Source: Clostridiales bacterium (GTDB taxonomy: Bacteria > Bacillota > Clostridia > Oscillospirales > Oscillospiraceae). Taken from it: a stretch of 40,435 bases of DNA. Under the pieces are notes generated by a model that worked only from the letters and a program-made list of their open reading frames with translations, did not search any database and had not been told where the DNA came from. Position 1 is the stretch's first letter; each line of letters opens with the position of its first letter. The position numbers and the translations under genes are program-made. Positions 1 through 8,467 of the stretch are shown here, piece by piece. The stretch is from positions 1 to 40,435 of the forward strand of contig JAAVHT010000087.1 of assembly GCA_014799565.1 (NCBI GenBank). Direction: 5' to 3'.

Positions 1-3000
1 GGTAAGACCCATACCGTCACCTTTGAAAATACGCCCAAAAACGCGATAATCGTTGAAAAGTATGACTCTGTCACCCATGAAGCCCTGCCCGGATGCACCT
101 TCCAGCTGAGGTATCTGGCTGGCTCCTCCGGCACGGGCGGCACCGTGATCGGGCAGAAGGTGACGGGCAAAAACGGCATCGCCATGTGGACCGGGCTGGA
201 GCCAGGGGCGTATATCGTGGAGGAGGTCAGCCCCGCCGATGGTTATTCCATCATCAACGCGTCCGAGACAGTCTATCTGGCAGACAACGGTGAGCAGAGC
301 GTGATCACGGTTCGGTTCAACAACTCGCCGGACGGCTCCCTGCTGATCCGTAAGGTGTGCGCCACCAACCCCTCCGTCACCCTCCAGAACGCCGAGTTCA
401 AGGTGACATACTCCGATGGCACCCTCATCGGCGACTCCAACGGCATCTATCGGAGCGATGAAAACGGGGAGATCCGCATCGACGGGCTGAAACCCGGCAA
501 GAGCGTGATCGTCACCGAGGTCAAGGCCCCCGCTGGGTTCATCATCGACACCCAGAGTCAGACGATTCAGATAAAGGAAGGCCGCACTGTCAGTTTGACC
601 TTCAAAAACCAGCCCAAGGGAAAGCTCATCATCCAGAAGCGGGACAGCCAGACGGGCGAGGTTTTGCCCGGTGCCGAGTTCCGCGTCACCACTGCCGCTG
701 GCTGTGAGGTCGGGCTGGACGGCGTGATCGGCACCAGCACCCTGACCTCCAACGGCATCTTCACCACTGACTCCAACGGCGAGATCCGCATTTCCAACCT
801 CGCCCCCGGCGCTTATGTAATCACTGAGATCAAGGCGCCGGACGGCTATGTGATCGACACACCCTCCACCAATGTGGTCATCGGTACTGGCGGCGATACG
901 CAGACCGTCATTATCAAAGACACCAAAAAGGGCGGCCTCATCGTCGAAAAGTACGATTCTGTGACCCGTCAGCCCCTGTCCGGCGCCCGGTTCAAGATCA
1001 TGATGGCGAACGGCGAGCTGACCCCCGACAATGAGGGGCTCACGTCCTCCAACGGCCTGTACACTACTGATATTAACGGCCAGATCATCCTGTCCAAGCT
1101 GCTCCCCGGCACTTATGTGGTGACTGAGGACAAGGCGCCGGACAACTACCGCGCCGACCCCACCCCCCAGACGGTGGTGGTGAACGCGGGGGACACGCAG
1201 ACGCTGAGATTTTACGACGATCCTCTGTGTACCCTCACCATTTTGAAGCGGGACGCCGTGACCAAGAAGCCCCTGAAGGGCGCGGAGTTCATCGTCCGCG
1301 ACAGCTCGGGCACGGTTATCGGCCCCAACAATGGCCGCTATATCACCGGCACCGACGGCACCGTGACCGTCACCGGACTGGAGCCCAACTCCACCATCGT
1401 GGTGTCGGAGAGCCGCGCCCCCTCCGGGTATGTGCTTGACGAGACCCCGAAGAATATCGTGGTGCGCTCCGGCGTGGCCAACAGCCTGATCTTCGACAAT
1501 GAACCCGGCACCACCCTCATCATCCGCAAATTCATTGAGGGTACCGCCAATGAACCCCTGGCTGGCGTGGCCTTTAAGGTCGTAGACGGTTCCGGCGCGG
1601 CAGTCGGCCCGGACGATGGGGTGTATTATACGGATCACGCCGGTGAGATCGTACTGGAGGGCATCGAACCCGGCACCACCGTCATTGCCCGCGAGATCAA
1701 GACCGTGGAGGGCTACGTCCTCGACGGCACCCCCCAGGACATCAAGATCGTGGGCGGTCAGGTGCAGACCCTGACCTTCTGGAACAAGCAGGCGGGCACC
1801 CTGGTAATCCAAAAGAAGGATTCCGTGTCCGGCGCTCTCATCCCCGGCGCGCAGTTCCAATTGACGTATGCGAACGGCGGCTACGTTGATGCCGATAACG
1901 GCCATCTGTCCTCTAACGGTCTCTACACCACCGACGCCAACGGCGAGATTCGCATCACTGGCATCACCGGCACTGTGGTCGCCAAGGAGGTCAAAGCGGC
2001 CCCCGGCTATACCATCGACCCGGCGACGCAGACCCAGACCGTCCCTGTCAACCCCATGGACACCCAGACGCTGGTATTTCTGAATGAGCCGCTGTGTTCC
2101 CTCACCATCACCAAGCTGGATTCCGTGACGGGCAAACCCGTTCCCGGCACGGTTTTTGCCGTGAAGGACGGCAATGGCACCCTCCTGGGCCGTTACACCA
2201 CCGGCAAGGACGGCACCGTGACCGTCACTGGCCTGGTTCCCGGCAGCACTGTAGTGGTCTCGGAGGTCAGCGTCCCCAGCGGGTATGTGCTGGACACCAC
2301 GCCCCAGACCATCATCGTCAAAAATGGGACGGGCAACAGTGTCACCACCGGCTCCGGCAGCACCACCACTCCGGGCGGCAGCACCGGCACCTCTGGCGGC
2401 AATTCGAACAACGATCTCACCTTTGAGAACGACCCCAAAACCACCCTCACCATCCAGAAGTATGTGGACGGCACCACCGATCCCATCCAGGGCGTGACCT
2501 TCCTCGTCACCGACAGCAGCGGCGCGGTGGTCGGCCCCAACAACGGCGAGTACGTCACTGACCGCAATGGGCGCATCGTCATTGAGGGGCTGGAACCCGG
2601 CGTCACCATCACCGCCAGGGAAACCAGGACTGTCAGCGGCTATGTGCTGGACACCACGCCCCAGTCCATCAAGATCAAGGTGGGCCAGGGGCAGACCATG
2701 ACCTTCTTCAACAAGAGCGAGGGCGGGCTGGAGCTGATCAAGGTGAACGAGAGCGACACCACCCAGCGCATCCCCGGCACCACCTTTGAGATCAGAAAGA
2801 TGGACGGCGCTCTGGTGGAGACCGTCACCACCGGCGAAAATGGGCGCGTCCATGTCAGCTTAAGTGCCGGCGATTACTACGCTCTTGAAATCGAAGCGGC
2901 GCAGGGCTTCAAGCTGGACGACACGCCCCACTATTTCACTGTGAAGGATGGCAAAACCACCACCCTGACGGTGAAAAACAAGCCCTTTGCGGGCATTTTA

Positions 3001-4101
3001 ATCCACAAGACCGACAGCACCACTGGCAAGGGGATCTACGGCGTGAGCTTCCTGCTGTACGACAGCACCAACACCCCCATCGGGCAGTACACCTCTGACA
3101 ACCAGGGGTACGTCTACATCGAGGGCCTCACCGCTGGCGGGCGCTACTATCTGCGGGAGCTGGAGAACGAGGGATACGTCCCTGATACCCAGATGAAAAC
3201 GGTGTATGTCAAGGCCGGCGAGACCACGCTGGTGGAGTGGCAGAATACCCCCATCACAGGTCAGATCCAGATCACCAAGACCTCTTCGGACTACAATTCC
3301 ATGAACGGCTGGCCCGCTGGCACCCCTATCCCCGGCACCGAGTTCGAGATCTACAACTACCGCACCGGCAATCTGGTGGATACCATCCGCACCGACAAGA
3401 ACGGCGTGGCCGTGTCCAAGCCCCTGCCCCTGGGCCGCTACAAGGTGGTGGAGTCCAAAGCCGCTGATTTCTACGGTCTGGACAAGACCCCCATCGAGGT
3501 GGAGCTGGAATATGCTGGACAGATCGTCAAGGCGGCCATGACCAACAAGCCCCTGTACACCAACGTCTCCATCAAAAAGACCGGCTACGCCGAGGTCATG
3601 CCCGGCCAGTCCATCCGCTATACCTTCTCCGAGATCGGCAACAACTCCACTACCGCGCTGACCTCCTTCTACTGGAGGGATACGCTCCCCGTGAGCGCGG
3701 TGCGGCTGGACAAGATCGTCACCGGCACCTACAACGCGGCGGGCAATTACAAGGTGGTGTACAAGACCAACCTCAGCGGCAGCAACACTTACACCATGTA
3801 CGACAACCTGTCCACGGCGAAGAACTATGTGCTGGACGCCTCCCCCGCCGCGCTGGGGCTGGCCTCCAATGAGTACATCACCGAATTTACCTTCGTGTTC
3901 GGCGTGGTTCCCGCCAACTTCCGCCAGGTGGAAGCGCCCCAGGTGTACTGCAATGTGGTGTCCTGGGCCAAGGGCGGCAGCCAGTTCACCAACACCGCCG
4001 ACGTAGGCGGCGTGTACAACGGCCAGTGGATCCAGGCGGTGACCCGCTGGACCACCAAGGTCTACGGCAAGCCCGGCACCCTGCCCAAGACCGGCTATTG
4101 A
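1..4101 (+). CDS. Cna-B/SpaA-type isopeptide repeat surface protein, 5' end outside window
   Basis: The frame is open from base 1, so the N-terminus and any signal peptide lie outside the window. At least twelve repeats of about 70-95 residues follow one another. Each begins with a strand like LIIQKRDSQTGEVLPGAEF, has a TEVKAPAGF-like strand and ends in LTFKNQP. This matches Cna-B prealbumin-like domains, where Lys, Glu and Asn/Asp make a self-forming isopeptide bond; the Lys, Glu and Asn positions are kept in most copies. A DUF11-like domain follows the last repeat. The protein ends in LPKTGY and stops, with the sortase motif present but no hydrophobic segment or basic tail. A Gly/Ser/Thr-rich insertion sits in one repeat (about 2329-2412). 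It lies directly upstream of the transfer genes, so I infer a mating-contact adhesin or stalk. Family is certain, role inferred. Confidence 0.9.
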   Translation, partial: GKTHTVTFENTPKNAIIVEKYDSVTHEALPGCTFQLRYLAGSSGTGGTVIGQKVTGKNGIAMWTGLEPGAYIVEEVSPADGYSIINASETVYLADNGEQSVITVRFNNSPDGSLLIRKVCATNPSVTLQNAEFKVTYSDGTLIGDSNGIYRSDENGEIRIDGLKPGKSVIVTEVKAPAGFIIDTQSQTIQIKEGRTVSLTFKNQPKGKLIIQKRDSQTGEVLPGAEFRVTTAAGCEVGLDGVIGTSTLTSNGIFTTDSNGEIRISNLAPGAYVITEIKAPDGYVIDTPSTNVVIGTGGDTQTVIIKDTKKGGLIVEKYDSVTRQPLSGARFKIMMANGELTPDNEGLTSSNGLYTTDINGQIILSKLLPGTYVVTEDKAPDNYRADPTPQTVVVNAGDTQTLRFYDDPLCTLTILKRDAVTKKPLKGAEFIVRDSSGTVIGPNNGRYITGTDGTVTVTGLEPNSTIVVSESRAPSGYVLDETPKNIVVRSGVANSLIFDNEPGTTLIIRKFIEGTANEPLAGVAFKVVDGSGAAVGPDDGVYYTDHAGEIVLEGIEPGTTVIAREIKTVEGYVLDGTPQDIKIVGGQVQTLTFWNKQAGTLVIQKKDSVSGALIPGAQFQLTYANGGYVDADNGHLSSNGLYTTDANGEIRITGITGTVVAKEVKAAPGYTIDPATQTQTVPVNPMDTQTLVFLNEPLCSLTITKLDSVTGKPVPGTVFAVKDGNGTLLGRYTTGKDGTVTVTGLVPGSTVVVSEVSVPSGYVLDTTPQTIIVKNGTGNSVTTGSGSTTTPGGSTGTSGGNSNNDLTFENDPKTTLTIQKYVDGTTDPIQGVTFLVTDSSGAVVGPNNGEYVTDRNGRIVIEGLEPGVTITARETRTVSGYVLDTTPQSIKIKVGQGQTMTFFNKSEGGLELIKVNESDTTQRIPGTTFEIRKMDGALVETVTTGENGRVHVSLSAGDYYALEIEAAQGFKLDDTPHYFTVKDGKTTTLTVKNKPFAGILIHKTDSTTGKGIYGVSFLLYDSTNTPIGQYTSDNQGYVYIEGLTAGGRYYLRELENEGYVPDTQMKTVYVKAGETTLVEWQNTPITGQIQITKTSSDYNSMNGWPAGTPIPGTEFEIYNYRTGNLVDTIRTDKNGVAVSKPLPLGRYKVVESKAADFYGLDKTPIEVELEYAGQIVKAAMTNKPLYTNVSIKKTGYAEVMPGQSIRYTFSEIGNNSTTALTSFYWRDTLPVSAVRLDKIVTGTYNAAGNYKVVYKTNLSGSNTYTMYDNLSTAKNYVLDASPAALGLASNEYITEFTFVFGVVPANFRQVEAPQVYCNVVSWAKGGSQFTNTADVGGVYNGQWIQAVTRWTTKVYGKPGTLPKTGY
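931..2724 (+). repeat. Duplicated three-domain block inside the Cna-B protein
   Basis: Three consecutive Cna-B domains (931-1791) are followed by three that match them in the same order (1795-2724). Both blocks run: a domain with SSNGLYTTD, a domain that opens with PLCTLTI or PLCSLTI and contains DGTVTVTGL, and a domain that opens with TTL and contains GYVLD. The second block is longer mainly because of a Gly/Ser/Thr linker of about 28 residues near 2329-2412. The pattern indicates duplication of a block rather than of single domains. Confidence 0.75.
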
Positions 4102-4119
4102 TTCCAGACAGCCAAATAT

Positions 4120-4148
4120 GGAGGGCCGTCCTAAGCGGGCGGTCCTCC
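4120..4148 (+). other. Intergenic hairpin
   Basis: A 9-bp stem (GGAGGGCCG with CGGTCCTCC, one G-T pair) closes an 11-nt loop between the surface protein and the next gene. No T-run follows, so it is more likely an mRNA processing or stability element than a full terminator. Confidence 0.5.
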
Positions 4149-4174
4149 CACATTTTGAAGGAGGAAAAAGTATC

Positions 4175-4510
4175 ATGAAAAAGTTCAAAAAGTACCTTCG
4201 TCCCGTGACCCTGGCCCTGCTCCTGTGCGCCCTGTGCGTCGCCCCGGCCTTCGCCTCTTCCGGCGTGGCCGACGTGGTGGAGAACACATGGAAGGATGCC
4301 GCGGGCCAGATCAAGACCGTGGTCAACAACGTGGTCTTCCCCGCGCTGGACATGATCCTGGCCATCGCCTTCTTCGGCAAGCTGGGCATGGCTTATTTTG
4401 ATTACCGGCAGAGGAACCAGTTCGAGTGGACCGGCCCCGTGATCCTGTTCGCCTGCCTGGTGTTCGTCCTCCTGGCCCCCACGTATATCTGGACAATCAT
4501 CGGGATCTAA
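4175..4510 (+). CDS. VirB2-like small membrane protein (DUF3852 type)
   Basis: The 111-residue product starts at ATG 4175, behind a GAAGGAGG ribosome site; an in-frame ATG at 4118 lacks one. It has a basic N-terminus and a hydrophobic signal sequence ending near AFAS, then two membrane segments (about residues 45-68 and 88-108) joined by a short charged loop containing DYRQRN. Size, signal peptide and two-helix layout match VirB2/TrbC-type pilins, and I recall this family as DUF3852 in Clostridia conjugative elements. The place between the surface protein and the VirB6-like gene supports a mating-channel role. Its stop lies 2 nt from the stop of the convergent helicase gene, with no terminator between. 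Confidence 0.7.
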   Translation: MKKFKKYLRPVTLALLLCALCVAPAFASSGVADVVENTWKDAAGQIKTVVNNVVFPALDMILAIAFFGKLGMAYFDYRQRNQFEWTGPVILFACLVFVLLAPTYIWTIIGI

Positions 4511-4512
4511 GA

Positions 4513-6660
4513 TCACAGCCCCGCCAGGCGGATCAGACCTTTTTTGAGACAGGTGGTCAGCTCGATGCGCTTCACCTCGTCGAGATCCTCAAAGGCAATT
4601 AGCGCAATGCTGCCCAGCCGACCCAGGATCTCGCCTCGTCCAAATTTTTCATGCACGACCTCTGCACCAGCCATGAAGTTCTCCTGCTGTTTCGCCAGCT
4701 GAGCCGGGGTTGGGCCGCTCTCATAGGCGGGCGGCTTCGCCCTGGCCCGTTTTGGCTTAGGCTGGGGGTTAAACTGGGGTTCCGGTGCAAACGCTGGCGG
4801 CTCCTCGCCCAGAAGCTGGTCGATGAAGGTATGCCCCGCCCCGGCAGGCTCCCCAAACTTACCCTCGTAGCAGAGAAGCTCCAGCTGCCGCTTGGCGCGG
4901 GTGGCCCCCACATAGAACAGCCGCCGCTCCTCCTCCAGTGCTGTCCGCCCCTCATCGTCATGGGGGAACGGGTCGGAGGGGAACGTGCCGTCCACCGCAT
5001 CGATGAGGATCACCCGGTCATACTCCAAGCCCTTGCTGGCGTGGATGGTGGACAACACAAAGGGGCAGCTCGGGTCTGGCTCCATGCCCTCGATGGTCTC
5101 CCGCAGCTCCTGCAGCCGTAGGAGGAACGGCCCCGTGGCCGGGGTCTGGTTGGCCAGGGCCAGCAGCACGTCCAATCGGGTGGTGTCCATCTTCTGCTCC
5201 CGCAGGTAATCGCCATAGCCCATGTACTTCACCAGCCGCTGGATGGCGGCGAAGCTGGTGAGCTGGGGGAACTTGGAGTAGTGGGTCTGAAGGGCCCGGA
5301 TCTTCCCGTACTGCCAGGGCTCCAGCCCCTCGTTAGCCAGCAGGCGGTCAAACACCGTCTCGTCCCCATGGATGCCCCGGAGCATACCAGCCAGGATGGG
5401 CTTCTTGATCTTCAAGTCCAGCTTGTAGTAGAACCGCAGGAACTTCTCCCAGTCGCAGTCGTTGAAGGCGAACTCCAGCATATCGGTGATGTCCCGGACG
5501 ATGGGGCTGGTGAAGAAGAAGCCCTCCCGCTGGCGGCAGGCATAGGGTACCCCCTCCCGCTCCAGCAGGTCGATGAGGGGCAGGGCGCTGTCGTTGTTGC
5601 GGTACAGCACCGCTGTCTGCTCCTTGCAGTTCAGAGCGATTTTCAGCAGGTAATTGTATTGGCGGTTGTAGTCCGCCAGCGCCACCTTTTTCACGGGGAC
5701 GCCCTGGGCACTGCCGGTGCGCATATGTTTGGGGCGGCGGCTCTCGTTGCGCTGGATGAACGAGTCCGCCGCTTCCACGATGGACTTGGTGGAGCGGTAG
5801 TTGGTCTCCATCATCAGCACCTTGGCCCCGGGGTAGGTCTGCTCAAATTCCAGCAGCGCCTGGGGCCATGCCGCCCGGAAGCCGTAGATGCTCTGATCCT
5901 CGTCCCCCACCATGAAGATGTTGCGGGACTTGGAGGCCAGCAGACGGAGGATGGCGTGCTGGATCTTGGACGTGTCCTGGGCTTCGTCCACGCAGAGGTA
6001 GGGCCAGCGGCGCTGGAAATAAGCCAGGATATCCGGGTACTGCCGGAAAATGCGGTAGGTGAACACCATCTGGTCATCAAAATCCATGAGGCGGTTTTTC
6101 AGCAGAAACGCCTGGTAACCCTTATAGACTGCCAGGAAATCCATGCCATCCACCTTTTGGGTCTCCACCTCGGCATCACTGAACATCATATTTTTGCAGA
6201 AGGCGATCTGGGTGCGGGCCTCCTTGACCTGCTGGTCTGAGGGGTACCCGCCCCCGCCCTTGGACAGCAGCTCCCGGACCACGGCGTTGAGCCGCGCTTC
6301 ATCGTCCGCCAGGGCGAAAGGCTGGGTGCCCTTCTGGGCAGCGTAGTAGCGGATCACCACCGCACACAGCCCGTTTATGGTGCGGAATGTCAGCCTGTCC
6401 GCGTGATCCTCGCCGAAGAAGCGGACGAACCGGGCTTTCATGTCCTTGGTCGCCGCCACAGTGTAGGTGACGGTGAGGATGTTCTCAGGGCGGATGTTTT
6501 TACAGTAGATCATGTGCCCCAGGCGGGTGACCAGCACGGTGGTCTTGCCGCTCCCCGGCACCGCCAGGAGCAGGACGGGGCCATCGGTCTGCCGCACCGC
6601 CGCCTCCTGCTGGGGGTTCAGACGGACATGGTATTGACTTTTGAACTCGTTAAAGGTCAT
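4513..6660 (-). CDS. UvrD/PcrA/Rep-family superfamily 1 DNA helicase
   Basis: The 715-residue protein carries the complete SF1A helicase motif set. Walker A is VPGSGKTT (about residues 34-41). Walker B is VDEAQDTS, motif III is VGDEDQSIYGFRAA, motif IV is ETNYRSTKSIV, motif V is STIHASKGLEYDRVIL and motif VI is FYVGATRAKRQLELL. A basic, proline-rich linker and a short C-terminal domain beginning at VVHEKFGRGEI resemble the Tudor-like tail of UvrD/PcrA. The expected activity is ATP-driven 3'-5' unwinding of DNA. It runs against the transfer operon and sits exactly between the VirB2-like and VirB6-like genes. It could help element replication or repair of transferred strands, or act as cargo; the role is inferred, the family is secure. 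Confidence 0.93.
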   Translation of the reverse strand: MTFNEFKSQYHVRLNPQQEAAVRQTDGPVLLLAVPGSGKTTVLVTRLGHMIYCKNIRPENILTVTYTVAATKDMKARFVRFFGEDHADRLTFRTINGLCAVVIRYYAAQKGTQPFALADDEARLNAVVRELLSKGGGGYPSDQQVKEARTQIAFCKNMMFSDAEVETQKVDGMDFLAVYKGYQAFLLKNRLMDFDDQMVFTYRIFRQYPDILAYFQRRWPYLCVDEAQDTSKIQHAILRLLASKSRNIFMVGDEDQSIYGFRAAWPQALLEFEQTYPGAKVLMMETNYRSTKSIVEAADSFIQRNESRRPKHMRTGSAQGVPVKKVALADYNRQYNYLLKIALNCKEQTAVLYRNNDSALPLIDLLEREGVPYACRQREGFFFTSPIVRDITDMLEFAFNDCDWEKFLRFYYKLDLKIKKPILAGMLRGIHGDETVFDRLLANEGLEPWQYGKIRALQTHYSKFPQLTSFAAIQRLVKYMGYGDYLREQKMDTTRLDVLLALANQTPATGPFLLRLQELRETIEGMEPDPSCPFVLSTIHASKGLEYDRVILIDAVDGTFPSDPFPHDDEGRTALEEERRLFYVGATRAKRQLELLCYEGKFGEPAGAGHTFIDQLLGEEPPAFAPEPQFNPQPKPKRARAKPPAYESGPTPAQLAKQQENFMAGAEVVHEKFGRGEILGRLGSIALIAFEDLDEVKRIELTTCLKKGLIRLAGL

Positions 6661-6688
6661 GCGTCCGCCCCCGCTTCATCCTCCACAA

Positions 6689-6717
6689 ATGCCCCCGGCA
6701 CTGTACGCCGGGGGCAT
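6689..6717. other. Perfect 11-bp hairpin between helicase and VirB6-like gene
   Basis: ATGCCCCCGGC and GCCGGGGGCAT pair perfectly around a 7-nt loop. It lies 29 nt upstream of the helicase start on one strand and 63 nt before the VirB6-like gene on the other. There is no clear T-run on either side. It could stop antisense transcription coming from the left, or mark the edge of the helicase insertion. Confidence 0.55.
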
Positions 6718-6779
6718 CATTATATCATGGAAAGAAGGGATTCACAATTTTTATTTGGGACTTTGTCGCGTCCGCCGTC

Positions 6780-7646
6780 ATGAACGAGATCCTGGACTGG
6801 GTGTACAGCCAGGTTGTGGGATTTTTGGGTGCTTTCTTCGCCCTCATGGGGAACATGGGCGTGGAGCTGTTCGACCTGCCCTGGGTGCAGGCCGTGGTGC
6901 GGTTCTTTGACCAGCTGGGCTGGGCGCTGTTCGGCGTCAGCCTGGTAGTGTCCTGCTTCGAGTTCGGTATTGAGTATTCTTCGGGCCGGGGCAACATCCG
7001 GCAGACCGCTGTCAACTGCCTCAAGGGGTTCATGGCGGTGAGCCTGTTCTCCACCGTCCCCGTCCGGCTGTACGCCCTGTCCGTGTCCCTCCAGGCCAGC
7101 TTCACCGCGGGCATCACTGGATTGGGCACCGGCATCGGCGACGTGGGCCAGGACATCATCACCAAGCTCACCACCCCGGAGGGGCTCACCTCGGCTACCG
7201 TAGACTTCATTTTCAATGGCTCCCACTTCAACCCCATCATGATGCTGTTCTGCGTGATTCTGATGGCCTACGCCGTGATCAAGGTGTTTTTCGCCAGTCT
7301 CAAGCGGGGCGGCATACTGCTCATTCAGATTGCGGTGGGGTCGCTGTATATGTTCAGCGTCCCCCGTGGCTACAGCGACGGTTTCACCCAGTGGTGCAAA
7401 CAGATCATCGGCCTGTGTCTCACATCTTTTTTACAGTCCACCATCCTGGTGGCCGGGCTGATGGTGTTCAACAGCAATGCCCTGCTGGGGCTGGGACTGA
7501 TGCTGTCCGCGGGCGAGGTGCCCCGGATCGCAGGTGCCTTCGGGCTGGACACCTCCACCAAGGCCAGCCTGACCTCCGCCGTCCACACGGCCCAGATGGC
7601 TGTCAGCACCACCAAGGTCATCGCGTCGGTGGTGACGGGTAAATGA
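6780..7646 (+). CDS. VirB6/TrbL-like conjugation channel membrane protein
   Basis: This 288-residue, mostly hydrophobic protein has about six membrane segments, including FLGAFFALMGNMGVELF, ALFGVSLVVSCFEFGI, MMLFCVILMAYAVIKVFF and SFLQSTILVAGLMVFN. The glycine-rich central loop and the charged FFASLKRGG turn are typical of the TrbL/VirB6-type proteins of Firmicutes elements, which form the inner-membrane channel of the type IV secretion apparatus. No good ribosome site precedes ATG 6780. The start overlaps the stop of a short frame beginning at 6727 (ATGA), so translation may be coupled. Its own stop overlaps the methyltransferase start in the same ATGA manner. Confidence 0.75.
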   Translation: MNEILDWVYSQVVGFLGAFFALMGNMGVELFDLPWVQAVVRFFDQLGWALFGVSLVVSCFEFGIEYSSGRGNIRQTAVNCLKGFMAVSLFSTVPVRLYALSVSLQASFTAGITGLGTGIGDVGQDIITKLTTPEGLTSATVDFIFNGSHFNPIMMLFCVILMAYAVIKVFFASLKRGGILLIQIAVGSLYMFSVPRGYSDGFTQWCKQIIGLCLTSFLQSTILVAGLMVFNSNALLGLGLMLSAGEVPRIAGAFGLDTSTKASLTSAVHTAQMAVSTTKVIASVVTGK

Positions 7647-8467
7647 CAGAGAAAAAGGCACTGACCATGGGCTCCCTGTTCGATGGGATCGGCGGCTTTC
7701 CCCTGGCAGCGGTGCGCCATGGCATCACGCCCGTCTGGGCCAGCGAGATCGAAACCTTCCCCATCCGGGTGACAAAAGAACGATTCCCCGACATGATCCA
7801 CGTGGGGGACATCACCAAGCTGGACGGGGCCGAACTGCCCCCGGTGGACATCATCTGCGGAGGCAGCCCGTGTCAGGATCTCAGCGTGGCCGGAACCCGT
7901 TCCGGGCTTGCAGGGGCCCGTTCCGGCCTTTTTATGGAACAAATTCGTATTGTGAAGGAGATGAGAGCGGCAGATGAACAGCATGGACGGACAGGTGTGT
8001 CTATTCGTCCAAGATTTCTCGCCTGGGAAAACGTGCCCGGAGCCTTCAGCTCGGGCACCCCGAAGGGGGAGGACTTCCGGATCGTCCTTGAGGAGATCTG
8101 TAAAATTAGTTGCGATACCGTTCATGTCCCTCGACCTCACCCCTGGCCATGGCAATTTGCTGGGCGAATCATATTGGGAGATTCTTTCTCCCTTGCTTGG
8201 AGGGTCATGGACGCTCAACACTGGGGTCTCGCCCAGAGAAGGGCTCGTATCTTCCTTATCGCGGATTTTGGAGGACTCACCGCCCCGCAAATATTATTTG
8301 AGCCGGAAAGCCTGCCTGGGTATTTTACGACGTGCCCGCGAACGCGGCAAGCCCCTGCCGCCCCAGCTGGAGGCGGCACTGAAAGCGCAGGCGGGGCTGA
8401 CGGTCTACATCACGCCGATCCCAGATACCGGGTCAGTGACAGCCTTTGCGGCAAACCAGAGGGATGA
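7643..8467 (+). CDS. DNA cytosine-5 methyltransferase, N-terminal (catalytic) part
   Basis: The 274-residue product contains motif I SLFDGIGGF (about residues 10-18), motif IV GGSPCQDLS with the catalytic Cys, motif VI ENVPG and motif VIII QRRARIFLIADF. These are the S-adenosylmethionine-binding and catalytic parts of a C5 methyltransferase. It stops before any target-recognition domain or motifs IX and X. Those are found in the +1 frame, in an ORF that begins inside this gene and overlaps it by 494 nt. Together they look like a two-subunit enzyme in the manner of M.AquI, or a product joined by frameshifting. The tail after motif VIII (ILFEPESLPGYF) resembles tails I recall from phage and ICE methyltransferases, so this frame looks real well into the overlap. 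Role: protects the element from restriction. Confidence 0.85.
   Translation: MTEKKALTMGSLFDGIGGFPLAAVRHGITPVWASEIETFPIRVTKERFPDMIHVGDITKLDGAELPPVDIICGGSPCQDLSVAGTRSGLAGARSGLFMEQIRIVKEMRAADEQHGRTGVSIRPRFLAWENVPGAFSSGTPKGEDFRIVLEEICKISCDTVHVPRPHPWPWQFAGRIILGDSFSLAWRVMDAQHWGLAQRRARIFLIADFGGLTAPQILFEPESLPGYFTTCPRTRQAPAAPAGGGTESAGGADGLHHADPRYRVSDSLCGKPEG

Noticed and set aside
1..4101. Tandem DNA repeats that might be a CRISPR array
   Set aside because: The periodicity is about 210-290 bp and stays in frame with Cna-B domains; no 25-40 bp repeats with unique spacers are present anywhere in the window.
4102..4174. Frameshifted membrane anchor after LPKTGY
   Set aside because: None of the other frames gives a hydrophobic segment followed by basic residues.
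2998..4389. Long open frame on the minus strand opposite the Cna-B gene
   Set aside because: It is antisense to clear Cna-B repeats, His/Gly/Val-rich and without a ribosome site; a by-product of high GC codon use.
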